Origin: an uncultured Sutterella sp.
Lineage (GTDB): Bacteria; Pseudomonadota; Gammaproteobacteria; Burkholderiales; Burkholderiaceae_F
Length of the DNA: 64,000 nt
NCBI GenBank assembly: GCA_949282745.1
Contig: CASDQM010000047.1
Location: 62,001-126,000, forward strand
Reading direction: 5' to 3'
The position numbers and the translations under genes were made by a program. This document shows positions 26,619 to 34,917 of this stretch, piece after piece; position 1 is the stretch's first letter, and each line of letters begins with the position of its first letter. The notes under the pieces were generated by a model. The model worked only from the letters and a program-made list of their open reading frames with translations. It was not told the origin of the DNA and ran no database searches.

Positions 26619-27434
26619 ATGGAGCTTTGGATCGTTTTCTCCCTTGCCGCACTCGGCTGCTGCACGGGCTTTCTCGCCGGCCTTCTCGGCATCGGCGGCG
26701 GCATGGTTCTGACACCCTTTTTGACGCTTCTTCTCTCCTACGCGGACATTCCGACCGAACACATCGTGCATGTGGCGATCGCCACGTCCATGGGGACGAT
26801 TCTCTTTACGTCGCTCTCTTCCGTCCGTGCCCACGCTTCCCGCGGCGCGGTCCTCTGGAAAGTGGTCGCGGCTATCGCCCCGGGGATTCTTCTGGGCGGC
26901 ATTCTCGGTGCGCAGATTACGGGCTATCTCTCGACCTTCTGGGTGGCGCTCATCTTCGCGTGCTTCGTGGGCTATTCCGCGACGAAGATGTTCTTCTCGA
27001 AGAAGGTGGAAGCTTCCCGCGGCCTTCCCGGCACAGCCGGCATGGTCGGCGCGGGCACCTGCATCGGGACGATTTCGGCCCTTGTCGGTGCGGGCGGCGG
27101 CTTCATCTCGGTTCCCTTCCTCACCTACTGCAACGTTCCGATGCATAAGGCGATCGGCACCTCTTCGGCGCTCGGCTTCCCGATCGCCTTCGCGGGCACG
27201 ATCGGCTACATCGTGAGCGGTTGGGCGGAACCCACCCTTCCCGGCTTTCCCTTCACGCTCGGCTACATTCACCTTCCCGCGCTCTTTTCCGTCGCGGTCA
27301 TGAGCATCTTTACCGCTCCGCTCGGTGCCAAAGTGGCGCACTCCATCGACACGAAGCCTCTGAAGCGCATCTTCGCGTCGATTCTCTACGTGCTCGCTTC
27401 ATACATGCTCTACAGGGCGATTGTTGCTGTCTGA
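26619..27434 (+). CDS. TauE/SafE-family membrane transporter
   Basis: 271 aa with about eight hydrophobic helices and the paired TauE motifs GLLGIGGGMVLTPFL and ALVGAGGGFISVPFL in the two inverted halves. Members are proposed exporters of sulfite, sulfoacetate or other organic anions. The substrate is unknown. It follows the EVE-domain gene by 28 bp and ends just before the AT-rich islet. Confidence 0.88.
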   Translation: MELWIVFSLAALGCCTGFLAGLLGIGGGMVLTPFLTLLLSYADIPTEHIVHVAIATSMGTILFTSLSSVRAHASRGAVLWKVVAAIAPGILLGGILGAQITGYLSTFWVALIFACFVGYSATKMFFSKKVEASRGLPGTAGMVGAGTCIGTISALVGAGGGFISVPFLTYCNVPMHKAIGTSSALGFPIAFAGTIGYIVSGWAEPTLPGFPFTLGYIHLPALFSVAVMSIFTAPLGAKVAHSIDTKPLKRIFASILYVLASYMLYRAIVAV

Positions 27435-27531
27435 ATGAGAGAAAACAACGGACAAAGAGGGAAAGCTCGTTGCTTTTCCCAGCCAATCAGATTCAGCTCA
27501 TCTCCTGTTACTGTATCTTTCTTCCGTACAT

Positions 27532-28572
27532 TCAAAGTACTTTTAGTTGCTCAACTGAATAGTTTGTGGAATAAGATTTTCGCACCACACAAAATTTTAT
27601 TTCAAGAATCTTCTCATCCTTTTGAAAATCAAAAAGCTCCTTCGCATCCACAATACTCATAAACAAATTTTGTGGTTCAATGTTTGCACTAATCTTCTCT
27701 TTCGTCACCACATTCAAAAAAAGCACTTTCCAAGAGTCAGCGCTTTCAGTGTTAATTTGAATAATCTTATACTTACCAAATTTAATATCAGGTTTGGGCG
27801 AGGGCACTTCTGGTGACTGAATTTTCTTAATCATCTCGGCATTAAAAATTGTATTGCCCGTGCTGATTTTTGTTGCCCCTCTCGCACTTCTCACTACAGA
27901 CTCAATCCCTTCCTGAGCGTTCTTCTCAGCAACCTTACAAGCATCATACGCCTTGTCGTGCCGCACGGCTTGTTCTTTAATTACATCCAAAGCCTGCTTA
28001 ATCAATTGATCTCGTTGTCTATCTCGTTCAAGTTCAAACTTCGCTTTATCTCGAGCGACTTCGACCTCCATTTGAATTTTCGCAAGTTCAATTTCCTTCT
28101 GAGCCTCAATTTTGCTTGTTTCAACAATTTTATTAGAATAGGCCGAATAACACCCGTAACCAGCAAAGCATAAACTCACAAAAATTATTGTGCCCGCGCG
28201 AACCGAAGGAGGAAGAACATCTAAAATCGTTTTTCCTAAACCAATACCAAGCCCAATTCCCCGGAAGATCAATTCCAGAGATCCATCCTGAATTTGAATA
28301 GTTGTCCAAAGATTATCTTTCTGAAGTCCGCGCAGATCCTCCTTCCCATTTATAAGGAAGTTGTACGTTCTCATAGAAGAGGTTTGGAAATCAGAAAGCC
28401 CTTGCAACAGGAAGCCTGGGATACAAGCACAATATCCCTCACCTTCAATGTGAATCCTTCGCTCAAAAACTTTCGGATCGATTTCAGGAATCACAGTAGA
28501 AAGATCACCATCTCCGATATTTATAATCCGTTCGCAGAGTTGTTCGATGGTTGTGATACTGTACTTACTCAT
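27532..28572 (-). CDS. Unrecognised AT-rich-islet protein with one TM helix and a coiled coil
   Basis: 346 aa, not recognised. Residues 1-105 look like a soluble globular domain (DPKVFERRIHIEGEGYC, then GKEDLRGLQKDNLW). A Gly-rich segment is followed by one strong hydrophobic helix (127-146), then about 80 residues of charged heptad-like coiled coil (150-227), a Pro-rich linker (about 253-262), and a C-terminal beta-rich domain (263-346) starting FGKYKIIQIN. The coding sequence is strikingly AT-rich against GC-rich neighbours and no mobility gene or clear target repeat flanks it. The ATG has GAGAGATAAACC upstream. It may be a recently acquired single-gene cargo such as a defence, toxin or envelope protein, but nothing in the sequence fixes that. 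Confidence 0.7.
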   Translation of the reverse strand: MSKYSITTIEQLCERIINIGDGDLSTVIPEIDPKVFERRIHIEGEGYCACIPGFLLQGLSDFQTSSMRTYNFLINGKEDLRGLQKDNLWTTIQIQDGSLELIFRGIGLGIGLGKTILDVLPPSVRAGTIIFVSLCFAGYGCYSAYSNKIVETSKIEAQKEIELAKIQMEVEVARDKAKFELERDRQRDQLIKQALDVIKEQAVRHDKAYDACKVAEKNAQEGIESVVRSARGATKISTGNTIFNAEMIKKIQSPEVPSPKPDIKFGKYKIIQINTESADSWKVLFLNVVTKEKISANIEPQNLFMSIVDAKELFDFQKDEKILEIKFCVVRKSYSTNYSVEQLKVL

Positions 28573-28730
28573 GGTTTATCTCTCGTATTTTACGGTCGGG
28601 CTTCTAACCTACTATTACGTGACCTTCAACTTTACGGCCGCGATAAAAACAGGAGCGTTTATTGCAACAAATATCAAATCCTCGCAAAAAGTCGAAAATT
28701 GCCAATCAAATAAAAAAAATCCATTTCCAC

Positions 28731-29498
28731 TCACATATCGTTAAAAGTACCGTCCTTCATCTGATAAGGTTCGCCAATTCTCTTTTCATACGAAATACAG
28801 ATCTGACGCCACCAGCGAAGGGGATTCAATTGATGCCGCCAGGGGCGCTTGAAGCGCTTCGACTTGCGAAGACCAATGTCAGAGGGTGCACACACCGTGC
28901 GCACGAGTTGCGGGTCGAGTCGATAGACCTTGTGCGTACGCACAAAATCGAACCACGCAGAAAAGATCATGTAATCGACCGGGCAATTGAAGCGCTCCGT
29001 CATGGCGAGCAGATCCCGTGCAGCGGGCACAGAAAGGATGTAGCAGGCCAAGTTGAAGGGAGTCGGGCGGACCTGCCGGAAAATCGTCCCGACGCCGGGA
29101 ATCGGACGAATGTCCCGAGCCTTCACCGAAAGACCGCCGCTTCCCACCTTGAGGCAATCGACTTCATCGGGAATCCAATCCTCACGAGAGAAGACGTCAG
29201 CGAATTCCTTCGAAAGGCGAGCATCATCCTCGAGAATCATGCCCCATTTTTCTCCGGACGCCAAAAACGCCTCCCAAGCTTTGCGGTGACTCAGAAAACA
29301 CCCGATTTCCGAAGGCTGCAGAGGGTAGACGTAGCCGAATTCAATGGGTTTCAGCACCGCCGCCGTTTCTTCAGGCGACAGAGCCTTGCCCAGCACGCCC
29401 GAAATGCGTTCGACTTCGAGGCCGAAGGCGTCGAACTGCGACTTGATGCTGTGCCAGCGGTCAATGGAGGAATCCAGATTGATGACGCAACGAAACAT
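28731..29498 (-). CDS. Family 25 glycosyltransferase (LPS biosynthesis)
   Basis: 255 aa with the GT25 opening VINLDSSIDRWHSI, EIGCFLSHRKAWE and the acidic motif WGMILEDDARLSKEF (EDD). Relatives such as Lgt/Lex proteins add galactose or other sugars to LOS. It begins immediately after the lgt stop codon (lgt stop 29499-29501, this ATG ends at 29498), so the two are co-transcribed. Its 3' end becomes AT-rich next to the islet. Confidence 0.87.
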   Translation of the reverse strand: MFRCVINLDSSIDRWHSIKSQFDAFGLEVERISGVLGKALSPEETAAVLKPIEFGYVYPLQPSEIGCFLSHRKAWEAFLASGEKWGMILEDDARLSKEFADVFSREDWIPDEVDCLKVGSGGLSVKARDIRPIPGVGTIFRQVRPTPFNLACYILSVPAARDLLAMTERFNCPVDYMIFSAWFDFVRTHKVYRLDPQLVRTVCAPSDIGLRKSKRFKRPWRHQLNPLRWWRQICISYEKRIGEPYQMKDGTFNDM

Positions 29499-30275
29499 TC
29501 AGCGTGCTCTCCAAACCAAAAACGCGCCCAACAGAATGACGGGGATCGTCAGCCACTGTCCCTGCGAAAGGGAGAGGGCCTGAAGCCCCAAAAAGGCGTC
29601 GGGTTCGCGGAAAAATTCGACGATGAAGCGCGCCACGCCGTAGCCCAGACAGAAGAGCCCCGAAACGAAGCCGGGGTTCGTAGGCTTGCGGGATACGACG
29701 TAGAGCAGGATGAAAAGAAGAAGGCCTTCGCCCAGGGCTTCATATAGCTGCGAAGGGTGGCGGGCGATGCCGTCGGCCGCCTGCGGAAAGACCATCGCCC
29801 AGGGAAGGTCGGGCGAGGCGGGACGGCCCCACAGCTCCCCGTTGATGAAGTTTCCGATGCGCCCCGCCATGAGCCCGAGGGGAACAAGGGGTGCGACGAA
29901 GTCCGAGACGGTAAAGAGCGACTTTTTCTTTCGCCAGGCAAAGAGAATCATCACGAGGATGACGCCGAGAAGGCCTCCGTGCGCACTCATGCCGCCGTGC
30001 CAGAGCGCGAAGATTTCGCCCGGATGCGAGAGGTAGTAGCCCGGCTGGTAAAAGAGGCAGTAGCCGAGTCGTCCGCCCAACACCACGCCGAAGACGCCGT
30101 AAAAGAGCAGATCCTCCACGTCGTCGGGGGTGATGCCGCGCCAGGATTCCTTGGCGCGGACGCGCCCGAGGATCCAGAAGGCGGCGAAGCCCAGAAGATA
30201 CATCACGCCGTACCAACGCACGGACAGGGGGCCGAGCGTAAAAACGACGGGATCGAACTGCGGGTGAAGGAGCAT
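29499..30275 (-). CDS. lgt: Prolipoprotein diacylglyceryl transferase
   Basis: 258 aa from the ATG at 30275 ([10 protein letters not shown]), which matches the family N-terminus better than upstream in-frame starts. Seven transmembrane helices; the Lgt signature [14 protein letters not shown] and the catalytic HGG motif ([11 protein letters not shown]) are intact. It transfers diacylglycerol from phosphatidylglycerol to lipobox cysteines, a step needed for BamE in this window. Confidence 0.95.
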   Translation of the reverse strand: MLLHPQFDPVVFTLGPLSVRWYGVMYLLGFAAFWILGRVRAKESWRGITPDDVEDLLFYGVFGVVLGGRLGYCLFYQPGYYLSHPGEIFALWHGGMSAHGGLLGVILVMILFAWRKKKSLFTVSDFVAPLVPLGLMAGRIGNFINGELWGRPASPDLPWAMVFPQAADGIARHPSQLYEALGEGLLLFILLYVVSRKPTNPGFVSGLFCLGYGVARFIVEFFREPDAFLGLQALSLSQGQWLTIPVILLGAFLVWRAR

Positions 30276-30406
30276 GTCGGCTTGGCGGTAACGAATCGAA
30301 GAAAACATTCTAGCCAAAGGAGTCGCCCGACGCTTTGGGGGACTGCTACTATCTCTTTCTCTTCGTACGAATCGCCTCCGGAAACACCGAGAGGCCGCAA
30401 GCCGTC

Positions 30407-31183
30407 ATGACCCTCTTTCCCGAATCCGAATTTCTTTCCCTTCTGAAGAAACTGCGCGACGAACGTCCGCTTGTGCATGTCTTGACGAACGACGTCGTGC
30501 AGGAAATCACGGCGGACGTGTTGCTCGCCGCCGGCGCGTCCCCGGCCATGGTCGTAGCACCCGAAGAGTCGGGCACCTTCGCGGGCATCGCCAACGGGGT
30601 TCTCATCAACATCGGCACGCCCACGGCCGAGCGCATCCGCGCGATGCACTGCGCCGCAGACGCCGCCAACCGGAAGCGCACGCCCTGGGTCCTCGACCCC
30701 GTGGCGGCGGGCGGCATTCCCTGGCGAGACGACGTCATCCGATCGTTCGTCGAAAAGCGCCCGACCGTGATCCGCGGCAACGCGAGCGAAATCCGCGCGC
30801 TTGCGGGCTTTTCGTCGTCGGGAAAGGGTGTCGACAGCTGCGACACCTCCGACTCGGCGCTGGAAGCCGCAGAGCTTCTCGCACGAACCGTTCCGACTGT
30901 CGTGCACGTCACGGGCGAAACCGACTACGTGACGGACGGCGAACGCACGGTGTCCGTCGCGGGCGGCCACGAGATGGCGACGCTCGTCGTCGGGACCGGC
31001 TGCTCGCTTTCGGCCCTCGTCGCCGCCTTCGCGGCGGTGACGGAAGACCGGGTTGCGGCGGCGGCCGCCGCCGCCATGCTTGCGAAACGTGCGGCCGAAT
31101 ACGCCGCGCAGCACGCCAAGGCACCCGGAAGCTTTCACGTGCACTACATCGACGGTCTCTACCTCACGGGAAGAACGGAATGA
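30407..31183 (+). CDS. thiM: Hydroxyethylthiazole kinase
   Basis: 258 aa from the ATG at 30407. ThiM of thiamine salvage phosphorylates 4-methyl-5-(2-hydroxyethyl)thiazole. Motifs: VLTNDVVQEITADVLLAAGASP, WVLDPVAAG, and the catalytic GTGCSLSALVAAF. It overlaps thiE by 4 bp (ATGA). I see no TPP-riboswitch-like structure in the 131-bp upstream region, which is shared with divergent lgt. Confidence 0.94.
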   Translation: MTLFPESEFLSLLKKLRDERPLVHVLTNDVVQEITADVLLAAGASPAMVVAPEESGTFAGIANGVLINIGTPTAERIRAMHCAADAANRKRTPWVLDPVAAGGIPWRDDVIRSFVEKRPTVIRGNASEIRALAGFSSSGKGVDSCDTSDSALEAAELLARTVPTVVHVTGETDYVTDGERTVSVAGGHEMATLVVGTGCSLSALVAAFAAVTEDRVAAAAAAAMLAKRAAEYAAQHAKAPGSFHVHYIDGLYLTGRTE

Positions 31184-31884
31184 AGAAGACGTTTGACCTC
31201 TCGCTCTACCTGGTGCTCGACCCCGACCTCTGCGGTGGGGCCGAAGGAATGGTCAGTACGACCCTGGCCGCCATTCAAGGGGACGTCACCGTCGTGCAAC
31301 TGCGTGCACCCACCTGGAAGAAGCGCGCCGTTGCCGAGTGCGCGCGGGAATTGTTGCGCCTCATGCCCGCGTCCGTCCCGCTCATCATCAACGACCATGC
31401 GGACGTCGCCCGCGCGGTCGGCGCGGCGGGCGTGCACGTCGGACAAAAGGATCTCTCGCCCGAAGACTGCCGACTCATCGTCGGCCCCGACGCCGTCGTC
31501 GGGCTCTCCATCTCGAACATTGATGAACTGTCGCGCCTCATCGTTGATGAACGGTCGCGCCTCTCGTCCGATGATGATGTGTCGCGCCCCGGCGTTGATG
31601 ATGTGTCGCGCTTTTCTCCCGCGGTGGATTACATCGGGATCGGCCCCGTCTTTCCGACGGGCACCAAAAAGGATGCGGCCCCTGTCGTGGGGCTCGAGGG
31701 CCTGCGAACGCTTCTGAAGACCGCTCCCGTACCCGCCGTCGCCATTGGAGGAATCAGCGAAGTGAACGCCCGCTCCGTTTATGAAACGGGCGTCTCCGGG
31801 ATCGCCGTCGTTTCCGCCATCTGCGGAAAATCCGACCCCGAAGCGGCCGCCCGAAGCCTGCTCGCGACGCGTTCGTCCTTCTGA
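31180..31884 (+). CDS. thiE: Thiamine-phosphate synthase with repeat-encoded insertion
   Basis: 234 aa, about 20 residues longer than typical ThiE. Core motifs are present: VVQLRAPTWKKR, LIINDHADVARAVGAAGVHVGQKD, VDYIGIGPVFPTGTKKDA and VAIGGISEVNA. Between VGLSISN and VDYIGIG, residues 114-144 are a low-complexity segment with four recurring Asp/Glu-x-Ser-Arg units encoded by a 17-bp repeat family (31520-31611). This replaces the usual short helix, so activity could be altered, although the flanking catalytic motifs look intact. It joins the thiazole and pyrimidine phosphates in thiamine synthesis. Confidence 0.93.
   Translation: MKKTFDLSLYLVLDPDLCGGAEGMVSTTLAAIQGDVTVVQLRAPTWKKRAVAECARELLRLMPASVPLIINDHADVARAVGAAGVHVGQKDLSPEDCRLIVGPDAVVGLSISNIDELSRLIVDERSRLSSDDDVSRPGVDDVSRFSPAVDYIGIGPVFPTGTKKDAAPVVGLEGLRTLLKTAPVPAVAIGGISEVNARSVYETGVSGIAVVSAICGKSDPEAAARSLLATRSSF
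31520..31611 (+). repeat. Four 17-bp repeat units inside thiE
   Basis: Units at 31520-31536, 31544-31560, 31571-31587 and 31595-31611, consensus TTGATGANNNNTCGCGC, spaced 24, 27 and 24 bp start to start (all multiples of 3, so the frame is kept). The second unit is the exact reverse complement of the unit at 32090-32106 in the next gene. Confidence 0.9.
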
Positions 31885-31897
31885 GGAGAGCCTCTTC

Positions 31898-33550
31898 ATG
31901 TTCCGGTTCTTCACAACCGACCGCAACGCCTACCGAACCGCTGCGATCATTCTCCTCTCAACCCTTTTCCTTACGCTCGCAGCCTTTTCCTGGCGCAGGG
32001 CACTCCAAATCTGGGCGTTGGAGTTTCCCTTCGTTCTCCTACTGCTGCTAAGAATTTCTCCAAAACCGGCGCGAGTGTTCATCAATGACGCGCGACCGTT
32101 CATCAACAAAGCGCGAGTGTTCATCAAGGCGGTTGCGTGGATCGGCCTCACGGTCACCTTCCTCGACATCGGCGTGCGGGGCTATCTTCTTCGCACCTAC
32201 GAGACCGATCCGGGCTCGTCCTACTTGCTGGAATCCGTAGCGAATACAACCTCCTCGGAAGGGCTCGAATTCCTTCAGAACGACTGGGGCGGCATTCTCC
32301 TCTGGACCGTGCCCGTCGTTTTTCTGATTCTTCTGTCGCTTTCTCTCATCTCGAAACTGCGCGAAGGCGACCGTCAGGTGTCGCGTTGGGCGGCGGGCAC
32401 CTTGGTGGTGTTTCTTGTCGTCGTCTCCGCCGTCGCCTACAGCGTGCGGCCCTGGCGGCGCTTCTCGCCGTTTCTCTATTGGCCGGGCTGGGTTGAGGAC
32501 GTCAAGGAAGTGAAGGCGAACTGGGCGAAGACCCTCGCTTCGCGCGACGCGCTCCTCGCTCGCGGCAAGGCGCTTCTCACGAAGGCTGACGCGGGTCCGC
32601 GCACGATCGTCTGGGTGATCGGCGAGAGCGTCAATCCGAAAGCCTGGTCGCTCTACGGCTATGAACTCGACACGACGCCGGAACTGCGCAGGCTTTCCAA
32701 GACGCTTACGCCGCCCATGGAAGTCTTCGAGAACGCCTGGTCCGTGTCGTCGAGCACCGTCGCGTCGTTTGAAGACATGTTCACCTTCGCCGCGACCGAA
32801 AAGGCGCCGAAGGAAAATCTCCTTTTACCTCTCTTCCGTGCCGCGGGCTACCGCATCACCTGGATCAGCAATCAGGAAGACGTGGCGATCCGTCAGCAGT
32901 TCGCGTCGCTCGCCGACCGAAGCCTTTTCCTCAATAAGCTTGGCGGCCGCTCCTCGGTGTCGCTCGACGAAAAGGTGATCGAGCCGCTTCGCGAAGCGCT
33001 CGCGGAACCCGCGGAAAAGCACCTCGTCATCGTGCATCTCATCGGCGCGCATCCGCACTATCGTCTGCGCGCTCCGGAAGACTATCCGGAAGTCTGGACG
33101 CCCGACAACGCCGTCGAGCAGCGTCTTGAAGAAAAGGGACGGTCCTTCCTCACGATCGAAACGCGCGAGGACTACGACCGCACCATGCACTACCACGACC
33201 ACATTCTCGCGGAGACGCTCAAGATGACGGCGGCCAAGTCCGGTCCCGTCACATGGTTCTATCTGTCGGATCACGGACAGGAAATCGGCGACCTTGCCGA
33301 CCGAACGGGTCATGCGGCGAACCTTCCGAGCGGCTACCGCATTCCGGCGCTCCTCTGGGAGCGCCCGGCCGCGGACCGCAAGGCCGCGTCGGAAAACTTC
33401 CGCACCGACTGGACGGCACCCCTGTTACTCGATCTCGCGGGTATTGAATGGAAGGGCGAAGATCCGACGGACTCGATCTTGGATCCTTCCTACCACTGGG
33501 AGACGCCCGATAACGCCGTCATCCGCAAAGCCTTGGGAGATGCGTCGTGA
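31898..33550 (+). CDS. Phosphoethanolamine transferase-like inner-membrane protein
   Basis: 550 aa from the ATG at 31898 behind GAGGAG. About five transmembrane helices occupy residues 1-190, and a sulfatase-fold periplasmic domain follows with VIGESVNPKAWS, the Ser/Thr nucleophile region SVSSSTVASF, LVIVHLIGAHPHY, WFYLSDHGQEIGD and RTGHAANLPS. This is the EptA/CptA/OpgE type, which moves phosphoethanolamine from phosphatidylethanolamine to lipid A, core sugars or glucans; the acceptor is unknown. Residues 58-77, between the second and third helices, are encoded by three 17-bp repeats related to those in thiE. Its stop overlaps the next start (GTGA). Confidence 0.85.
   Translation: MFRFFTTDRNAYRTAAIILLSTLFLTLAAFSWRRALQIWALEFPFVLLLLLRISPKPARVFINDARPFINKARVFIKAVAWIGLTVTFLDIGVRGYLLRTYETDPGSSYLLESVANTTSSEGLEFLQNDWGGILLWTVPVVFLILLSLSLISKLREGDRQVSRWAAGTLVVFLVVVSAVAYSVRPWRRFSPFLYWPGWVEDVKEVKANWAKTLASRDALLARGKALLTKADAGPRTIVWVIGESVNPKAWSLYGYELDTTPELRRLSKTLTPPMEVFENAWSVSSSTVASFEDMFTFAATEKAPKENLLLPLFRAAGYRITWISNQEDVAIRQQFASLADRSLFLNKLGGRSSVSLDEKVIEPLREALAEPAEKHLVIVHLIGAHPHYRLRAPEDYPEVWTPDNAVEQRLEEKGRSFLTIETREDYDRTMHYHDHILAETLKMTAAKSGPVTWFYLSDHGQEIGDLADRTGHAANLPSGYRIPALLWERPAADRKAASENFRTDWTAPLLLDLAGIEWKGEDPTDSILDPSYHWETPDNAVIRKALGDAS
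32069..32127 (-). repeat. Three inverted 17-bp repeat units inside the phosphoethanolamine-transferase-like gene
   Basis: Units at 32069-32085, 32090-32106 and 32111-32127 (plus-strand GCGCGANNGTTCATCAA) at 21-bp spacing. They are reverse complements of the thiE units and encode ARVFIN, ARPFIN and ARVFIK in frame. Confidence 0.9.
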
Positions 33551-34890
33551 AGGAAACCCTCCGTTTTGCCGTGACGCCCGAAGAAGCGGGCGTGCTGATC
33601 GCGGCCCGCGCTTCCGAAGAGATCGACGGTCCCGAGGCGTCGGCCGCCGCCGACGCCCGCCTCATTGCAGGGAAAGACCCGAAGGATCGGGCCCTCGCGC
33701 GCGCCAAGCTCGTGCTGAGCCGACGCGCCCTCAAGCCCTCCCGCATGCCGGCGCTCCCGACGGGGCTCGTTACGGGCGTATTGGTCTTTGCCGCCTATCT
33801 GCTCGGCGTGCTCACCGACCGCTTTACGTCGGAGGGCGCCGTCGTGAACCTTTTGTCGCCCGCGCTTCTTTTCGTCCTCTTCTGGCAGATCGTTCTCTAC
33901 GTTCTCCTTTTCGCGGGCGCCGTCGCCGGGCTCTTGGGCGTTGCGCCCAAGTGGCCGGGCCGCCGTCTCTTTGCGGAGTTGCTCGCCCGCGCTCGCATGC
34001 CCGCGGTGAAAAAGCAGACGCTCAAGGAGCGCCCCCTGTGGCTTTCACTTCTTACGCCCTCGCTTCGCTTTGACGCGGCGCGCGCCTTTCATCTCGCGGC
34101 CGCGGCTCTGGGCGCGGGGCTTTTGACGGGACTCGCCTTCCGCGGGATCGGCACCGCCTACACGGTCGGCTGGACGAGCACCTGGCTTGCGGGGCACGAA
34201 ACGTGGCTCGCCAACTTCTTTGCCGCCACCTACGGCCTCGTTCCGCTCGACGTCTTCGGTCTTTCCTTCCCGGACGCCGCGGCGATCGCCGACATGAATC
34301 TTCGCGTGAACCCCGAAGGGAGTCCCGATGCGGCCGCCTGGCTTCTTCGTCTCATGGGGCTTGTCGCATGCGTCGTGATTCTCCCGCGGCTCCTTCTCGC
34401 CTTCGTTGCGGACCGCCGCGCCAAGGCCGCCTGCTCGCGTTTCGTCTGGATAGAAGAAACGGAAGCGCCCGCTTCCCCGCAGGATCCGGCATCCGTCTCG
34501 CCCGTTTTGACGGACGCGACGGTGCTCGCCACCGTCCCCGCCGACGAAGCGCTTCGCCGCCGCACGGCCGCGCTCTTGATGGAGCCCGATCTTCACTGGC
34601 GAGCGGTCGACGTCTGGAAGGACGAGCCCGAGAACGTTCTCGCCTCGGTCGAGACCGGCGCCGTGGTTCTCCTCTTTGACGGCATCGCCACGCCCGAGGA
34701 CGAAGTCCACGGGCGCTGGCTCGAAGCGGTCGCGAAGCGCTGTTCCGGCGCCTCCGCGCTTCTTGTCGACCTCTCGGGACTTGAGCAACAATTCGGGGTC
34801 GATTCCGAACGCCTCACCGCAAGAAAGGCCCTCTGGGAAAGCTTCGCCGCCGAGCGTCATGCGACGCTTCACCTCCTGCGCCTACAATAA
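33547..34890 (+). CDS. DUF2868 family membrane protein
   Basis: 447 aa with a GTG start overlapping the previous stop (GTGA). Several hydrophobic segments (about residues 75-95, 100-140, 185-205 and 265-285) and a cytosolic-looking C-terminal domain are visible. It matches the DUF2868 proteins that occur next to DUF3482 GTPases in Betaproteobacteria, as here. No catalytic motif is apparent. The conserved pairing suggests the two work together at the membrane; function unknown. Confidence 0.8.
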   Translation: MKETLRFAVTPEEAGVLIAARASEEIDGPEASAAADARLIAGKDPKDRALARAKLVLSRRALKPSRMPALPTGLVTGVLVFAAYLLGVLTDRFTSEGAVVNLLSPALLFVLFWQIVLYVLLFAGAVAGLLGVAPKWPGRRLFAELLARARMPAVKKQTLKERPLWLSLLTPSLRFDAARAFHLAAAALGAGLLTGLAFRGIGTAYTVGWTSTWLAGHETWLANFFAATYGLVPLDVFGLSFPDAAAIADMNLRVNPEGSPDAAAWLLRLMGLVACVVILPRLLLAFVADRRAKAACSRFVWIEETEAPASPQDPASVSPVLTDATVLATVPADEALRRRTAALLMEPDLHWRAVDVWKDEPENVLASVETGAVVLLFDGIATPEDEVHGRWLEAVAKRCSGASALLVDLSGLEQQFGVDSERLTARKALWESFAAERHATLHLLRLQ

Positions 34891-34917
34891 GAGAAAACCA
34901 CCCGTTTTTCTTTTCAC

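Noticed and set aside
27435-28730. Insertion sequence or transposon at the AT-rich islet
   Set aside because: No transposase, no terminal inverted repeats and only an 8-bp GCCAATCA coincidence on both sides, too weak for a target duplication.
30276-30406. TPP riboswitch upstream of thiM
   Set aside because: The region lacks the conserved thi-box arms and is only 131 bp shared with divergent lgt.
31520-32127. CRISPR-like array suggested by regularly spaced repeats
   Set aside because: The spacers are only 4-10 nt, units are inside two protein frames and inverted between them; no cas genes are present.
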